64,000 nucleotides of DNA, taken from Spirosoma endophyticum (lineage in GTDB: Bacteria > Bacteroidota > Bacteroidia > Cytophagales > Spirosomataceae). The notes beneath the pieces are model-generated. The model had not been told where the DNA came from, searched no databases, and saw nothing but the letters and a program-made list of their open reading frames with translations. This document shows positions 61,073 to 64,000 of the stretch, piece after piece. The translations under genes were made by a program, and so were the position numbers. Each line of letters opens with the position of its first letter. The first letter of the stretch is position 1. Where the stretch lies: the NCBI RefSeq assembly GCF_900112365.1, contig NZ_FOLQ01000011.1, positions 147,148-211,147 on the forward strand, given 5' to 3'.

Positions 61073-61155
61073 AAACACGGCGGGAACGGAGGTTTACACG
61101 GAGGTAAGGGAGGTTCTCTGTGTTCTTCATGTAAACCTGCGTTCCCGCCGTGTTT
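61073..61155. repeat. Hairpin between lysA and the YebC gene
   Basis: Arms 61073-61098 and 61130-61155 are inverted copies of 26 nt with one mismatch. The word includes CACGGCGGGAACG and TTTACACGGAGG. The loop still contains GTTCTCTGTGTTC, which recalls the eboD-eboE hairpin. It ends 15 nt before the YebC start. Confidence 0.9.
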
Positions 61156-61170
61156 TAAATTTTCATTAGA

Positions 61171-61884
61171 ATGGGACGCGCATTTGAATACCGGAAAGCC
61201 CGGAAAATGAAACGGTGGGGGCAGATGGCCAAGACCTTTACCCGCATCGGAAAAGATATTGTAATGGCCGTTAAAAGCGGTGGTCCTGACCCAGATAGTA
61301 ACGGACGGCTTCGGGCTATTATCCAGAACGCCAAAGCGGCTAATATGCCGAAGGAAAACGTTGACCGGGCGATTAAAAAAGCATCGTCGAAAGACCAGGA
61401 GGACTACAAAGAAATCGTTTACGAAGCCTATGCCCCACACGGCATTGCGCTGGTAATCGAAACGGCTACCGATAACCACAATCGCACGGTTGCTAATGTG
61501 CGCAGTTACCTTAACAAACTGGGTGGTAGCCTGGGCACGCAGGGGATGCTGGATTTTATGTTCGACCGCAAATCGGTGTTTCGGATTCCAGCAGATAGCG
61601 TTGATCAGGAAGAGCTCGAACTCGAACTAATTGATGTTGGGGGCGATGATATTGAGTTCGAAGAGGAAACCAATCAGTACGTCATCTACGGTGAGTTTAC
61701 GGCTTTCGGTAGTATCCAGAAATTTCTGGAAGAAAAAGGCTACGAAATCAAACAGGCTGAATTTGAGCGAATTCCAAACGATTTCAAAGAACTAACGGAC
61801 GAAGAAGTTGCTGACGTTGAAAAACTCATCGAACGTATCGAAGAGGACGACGATGTGCAGACGGTATATCACAACATGAAGTAA
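61171..61884 (+). CDS. YebC/PmpR family protein
   Basis: This 237-residue protein begins MGRAFEYRKARKMKRWGQMA and has AVKSGGPDPDSNGRLRAIIQ, NMPKENVDRAIKKASSK, YEAYAPHGIALVIETATDNH and RTVANVRSYLNKLGGSLGT. The family is described as transcription regulators and, for some members, as helpers of translation through polyproline. It is cytoplasmic. A strong terminator overlaps its stop codon. Confidence 0.93.
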   Translation: MGRAFEYRKARKMKRWGQMAKTFTRIGKDIVMAVKSGGPDPDSNGRLRAIIQNAKAANMPKENVDRAIKKASSKDQEDYKEIVYEAYAPHGIALVIETATDNHNRTVANVRSYLNKLGGSLGTQGMLDFMFDRKSVFRIPADSVDQEELELELIDVGGDDIEFEEETNQYVIYGEFTAFGSIQKFLEEKGYEIKQAEFERIPNDFKELTDEEVADVEKLIERIEEDDDVQTVYHNMK

Positions 61885-61928
61885 AAAATGAAGAAAGCCG
61901 GTTATCGAACCGGCCTTCTTCATTTTTT
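61883..61928. terminator. Bidirectional terminator between converging yebC and T9SS-protein genes
   Basis: The stem GCCGGTT/AACCGGC with a 4-nt loop ATCG (61904-61907) is extended by AAAAAATGAAGAA and TTCTTCATTTTTT. Each side ends in A6/T6, so it serves both strands. Confidence 0.93.
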
Positions 61929-61930
61929 AC

Positions 61931-64000
61931 TTATCTAAGGGAAACAGCTTCTCGCAGGATCTGGACCCAGCCCTTCAGAATCTGGGGGGGCGCATTCCGC
62001 TCCAGCAAAGCGTAGTGCACCGTGGCCTGATAGTAGTACAAGCCCGTGGGCATCTCGGCCCCCTCATTGCTCTTGCCATCCCAGGCCAGACTCGCCCCAC
62101 TACTCTCGTAGACCTTGGCCCCCCACCGGGTGTAGACCACAAACTCGATCCGCTCCACAAACCGGGGACACTTCAGGGGCACAAACTGATCGTTCTTGCC
62201 ATCTCCGTTGGGGGTGAACACATTGGGCAAGACCAGCGAGGGGCAGGCCTCATTACAGACCTTGTTGGAAGGCTGACTTTCCAGTCCCCGCTGGCTGACG
62301 GCGGTGACGTAGTAGCAGCCGGCCACGGTGCTCAGGCTGGCGTGCTCGAAGGAGGTGGTGGGGGCGGCCACGCTGGTGAGCAGGCCCAGGGTGTCCTGGG
62401 CATAGCGGGCGTAGTAGAGCTTGTAGGAAGCAACCCTGCTATCGCAGGTGGGTCCACTGGCGGGTGTCCAGTTGAGTTTGTTGGTAAAGCTGGTGGTGTT
62501 GCAGAAGCTCTCGGGGGTGAGGCTGGCGCAGTTCAGGGAGTCGAGTCGCAGGGTGGGCGGACAGGGGCGGGTGGTGTCCGCGGGGCTGGCACAGAGCACC
62601 TGACTGTAGTTGGTCAGCGGCCCCAATCGAGCCAGCTGGGGGTCGGTGTAGACACCCGTGGTCATGACCCGGTAGCAGTAGCTACTGTCGACGGAGAGCA
62701 CCCGACTGGTGTTGCCATCGGCCAGGAACGTATCACTTCCATCATCAGTGAAGGTATACGTAGGTGTCATCACCTGCACCTCCCGGATCTTGTTGAAAGG
62801 TCCCCCCGGTCCACTGCGACTCCGGTAGATGTCATGTTTCTGACCATCATTGCTCCAGGGGACATTGGCCTGCCAGCTCAGCACGATTTGCCGGTTGGCG
62901 GGTGCCGCGGCCAGCCGCACGGAGGAAGCCGGCTCGGTCACGTCCAGGCGAGTTAGCACCCCGTTGAGGGTGTAATAGAACTCCAATCGATACCGGTAGG
63001 CATTGGCCACCGTGTTAATGGCGCTGGTGGAGCTGCCCCGGTCGACGTAGATCGTGTCGGGAGCCGTGGCTAATAGTGTCGTGTTGATGGTGGCAATGGG
63101 GGCATAGTTGGTGCCAGTTAACCCTTCAGCCCGTTGGAGTCGATACTGGTAGGGACCCGGCAGATCGCCGGGGTTGAGCCCCAGCGGCCGTGTCCACTTG
63201 ACGGTAATGCGAGGATTTCGGGGGCCATCGGGGCCCGTAGAGTCAACGGTAACCTGGGTGATGACCGGGGCCAGCAAGGCTAATTCTACGCAGGCTTGCG
63301 TCGAGGCAATGCTTTCTCCTCCATTGAAGCCGCCATTGCGGTCGGGATACACCGCTACCAGGCGGTAGGAGTAGCTCACCCCCCGTCTCAGGCTGGACGT
63401 ATCGGTATACGTAGTGGCCGTGCTGGGTACCTCCCCAATCTTGGTGTAACCCGCCGGAGCCCCCGTCACACAAGTCTGAGATTCAATCGGCGCGCAGCCT
63501 TCCTTGCGGTAGATGCTTAGGGTGGTGCCAGCCGCTCCGCAGCTGTAAGCGTCCCAGCTCAGCTGGATGGCCCGCCCGTTAGCCGTGGCCGTGGCCCGGG
63601 CCGTCAGGTTCTTCACCGAGGGACCCACCAGCCGAATCCGGAAGGTCTGAAACGAGACCAGCGAGGGGGTGGGTCTGGGGGGCACATCGCTGACCTTGAA
63701 GGTCACATCGTAGGGGGCTTCCCGGAGCTGGTTGCAGTTGGTCTGCCAGCTGAAGGTGGCCGTGGCGGGCTGGGCCTGGGCCACCCCCCCGTTGAGCAGT
63801 CGGGCGTAGGCGGGCTGGATGAGCTCACCGGGCGCCAGAGCAGTGCCATCCTGGCCCACGTTGAAGACGCCCCCGAAGCCGGTGATGATGACGCGCTGGC
63901 CATCGGGATCGGTGGCCGTGACGGGCTGGTTGATCAGGGTGCCAGCCTCCACGCACAGGTCGGGGATGGGGGTCAGGAGGGGGCGTTTGTTGAGATTGTC
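61931..64000 (-). CDS. Type IX secreted protein with gliding-motility C-terminal domain (5' end beyond window)
   Basis: About 690 residues are visible and the frame is open through the right edge (DNLNKRPLLTPIPDLC just upstream of the first apparent start at 63952). Fibronectin type III-like repeats appear throughout (QLSWDAYSCGA, ITVKWTRPLG, IVLSWQANVPW, KLNWTPASG). The last 90 residues form the type B sorting domain: LPNVFTPNGDGKNDQF, RWGAKVYESSG, LAWDGKSNEGAEMPTGLYYY. It is therefore exported across the outer membrane by the T9SS and held at the surface. The base composition is much more GC-rich than that of its neighbours. Confidence 0.93.
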   Translation of the reverse strand, partial: DNLNKRPLLTPIPDLCVEAGTLINQPVTATDPDGQRVIITGFGGVFNVGQDGTALAPGELIQPAYARLLNGGVAQAQPATATFSWQTNCNQLREAPYDVTFKVSDVPPRPTPSLVSFQTFRIRLVGPSVKNLTARATATANGRAIQLSWDAYSCGAAGTTLSIYRKEGCAPIESQTCVTGAPAGYTKIGEVPSTATTYTDTSSLRRGVSYSYRLVAVYPDRNGGFNGGESIASTQACVELALLAPVITQVTVDSTGPDGPRNPRITVKWTRPLGLNPGDLPGPYQYRLQRAEGLTGTNYAPIATINTTLLATAPDTIYVDRGSSTSAINTVANAYRYRLEFYYTLNGVLTRLDVTEPASSVRLAAAPANRQIVLSWQANVPWSNDGQKHDIYRSRSGPGGPFNKIREVQVMTPTYTFTDDGSDTFLADGNTSRVLSVDSSYCYRVMTTGVYTDPQLARLGPLTNYSQVLCASPADTTRPCPPTLRLDSLNCASLTPESFCNTTSFTNKLNWTPASGPTCDSRVASYKLYYARYAQDTLGLLTSVAAPTTSFEHASLSTVAGCYYVTAVSQRGLESQPSNKVCNEACPSLVLPNVFTPNGDGKNDQFVPLKCPRFVERIEFVVYTRWGAKVYESSGASLAWDGKSNEGAEMPTGLYYYQATVHYALLERNAPPQILKGWVQILREAVSLR

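Noticed and set aside
864..61155. The hairpins as insertion sequence ends or MITEs
   Set aside because: Arms differ in sequence from one site to the next, no target-site duplications are evident and no transposase is present. A mobile repeat would show one consensus.
62015..62956. A 313-codon open frame on the plus strand within the T9SS protein gene
   Set aside because: It is antisense to a well-supported coding region with domain motifs. GC-rich genes have few stop codons in other frames, and the translation has the Gly/His/Val-rich look of a shadow frame.
1..64000. Antiviral defence system, CRISPR array, toxin-antitoxin pair or secondary-metabolite synthase cluster
   Set aside because: No nuclease, reverse transcriptase, Cas, toxin or NRPS/PKS motif was found, and no regularly spaced direct repeats were seen.

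Overview
The window reads as chromosomal DNA of a Bacteroidota bacterium, most likely a Cytophagales member close to Spirosoma. The evidence is two SusC/SusD outer-membrane nutrient-uptake pairs, a type IX secretion C-terminal domain, promoters with a TAnnTTTG -7 box, no obvious Shine-Dalgarno sites, a CcmC/CcmD pair and several Bacteroidota-type lipoproteins and beta-barrels. The genus is an inference. There is no rRNA, tRNA, CRISPR array, transposase or prophage gene in the window.

Layout. 0-15 kb: the six functions of the ebo metabolite-traffic pathway are present but split into three blocks: eboD-eboE-eboF on the minus strand (3428 down to the left edge), eboA at 10.9 kb and eboB-eboC at 13.1-15.0 kb on the plus strand. 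Between them lie an SDR dehydrogenase, ccmC/ccmD, a nonsense-interrupted carboxypeptidase-regulatory-domain gene, an NmrA-type reductase, an esterase, a thioesterase, a Ppx/GppA phosphatase, rpsU, xerC, a beta-barrel and a DUF4136 lipoprotein. 15-21 kb: an Fe-S cluster (SUF) block on the minus strand, sufC-sufD-(phytase-like esterase)-sufS-sufE-DUF59-bacilliredoxin, without sufB. 21-27.5 kb: an SDR, a beta-barrel, a GIN-domain protein, a MarR regulator with a 69-residue orphan, and an adjacent pair of guanidino-group enzymes (arginine deiminase-like and CtlX). 27.6-38 kb: two SusC/SusD pairs; the first susC carries a one-base deletion. 38-43.5 kb: M20 amidohydrolase, LD-carboxypeptidase, KirBac potassium channel, CPA1 antiporter. 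43.7-47.8 kb: an envelope glycan cluster (GT2, polysaccharide deacetylase, GT87, methyltransferase) and DUF721/DciA. 47.9-50.8 kb: a SAM-I riboswitch controlling metY-metX. 50.8-61.9 kb: assorted hydrolases, an exported MTA/SAH nucleosidase, an NCS2 purine permease, a NagB-like deaminase, PhoD phosphatase, lysA and a YebC protein. 61.9-64 kb: a GC-rich type IX secreted protein running off the right edge.

The most unusual feature of the window is in its spacers. Many gaps between same-strand genes, including all three spacers inside the ebo blocks and the gap after eboC, are almost entirely made of one long near-perfect hairpin. Each is built from a different low-complexity word, and some arms run into start codons, stop codons or coding sequence. 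The best are 27/27, 25/25, 31/32 and 26/28 paired. They look like a systematic intergenic element class rather than ordinary terminators.

Gene function calls rest on motifs read by eye from the translations; no database search was run.
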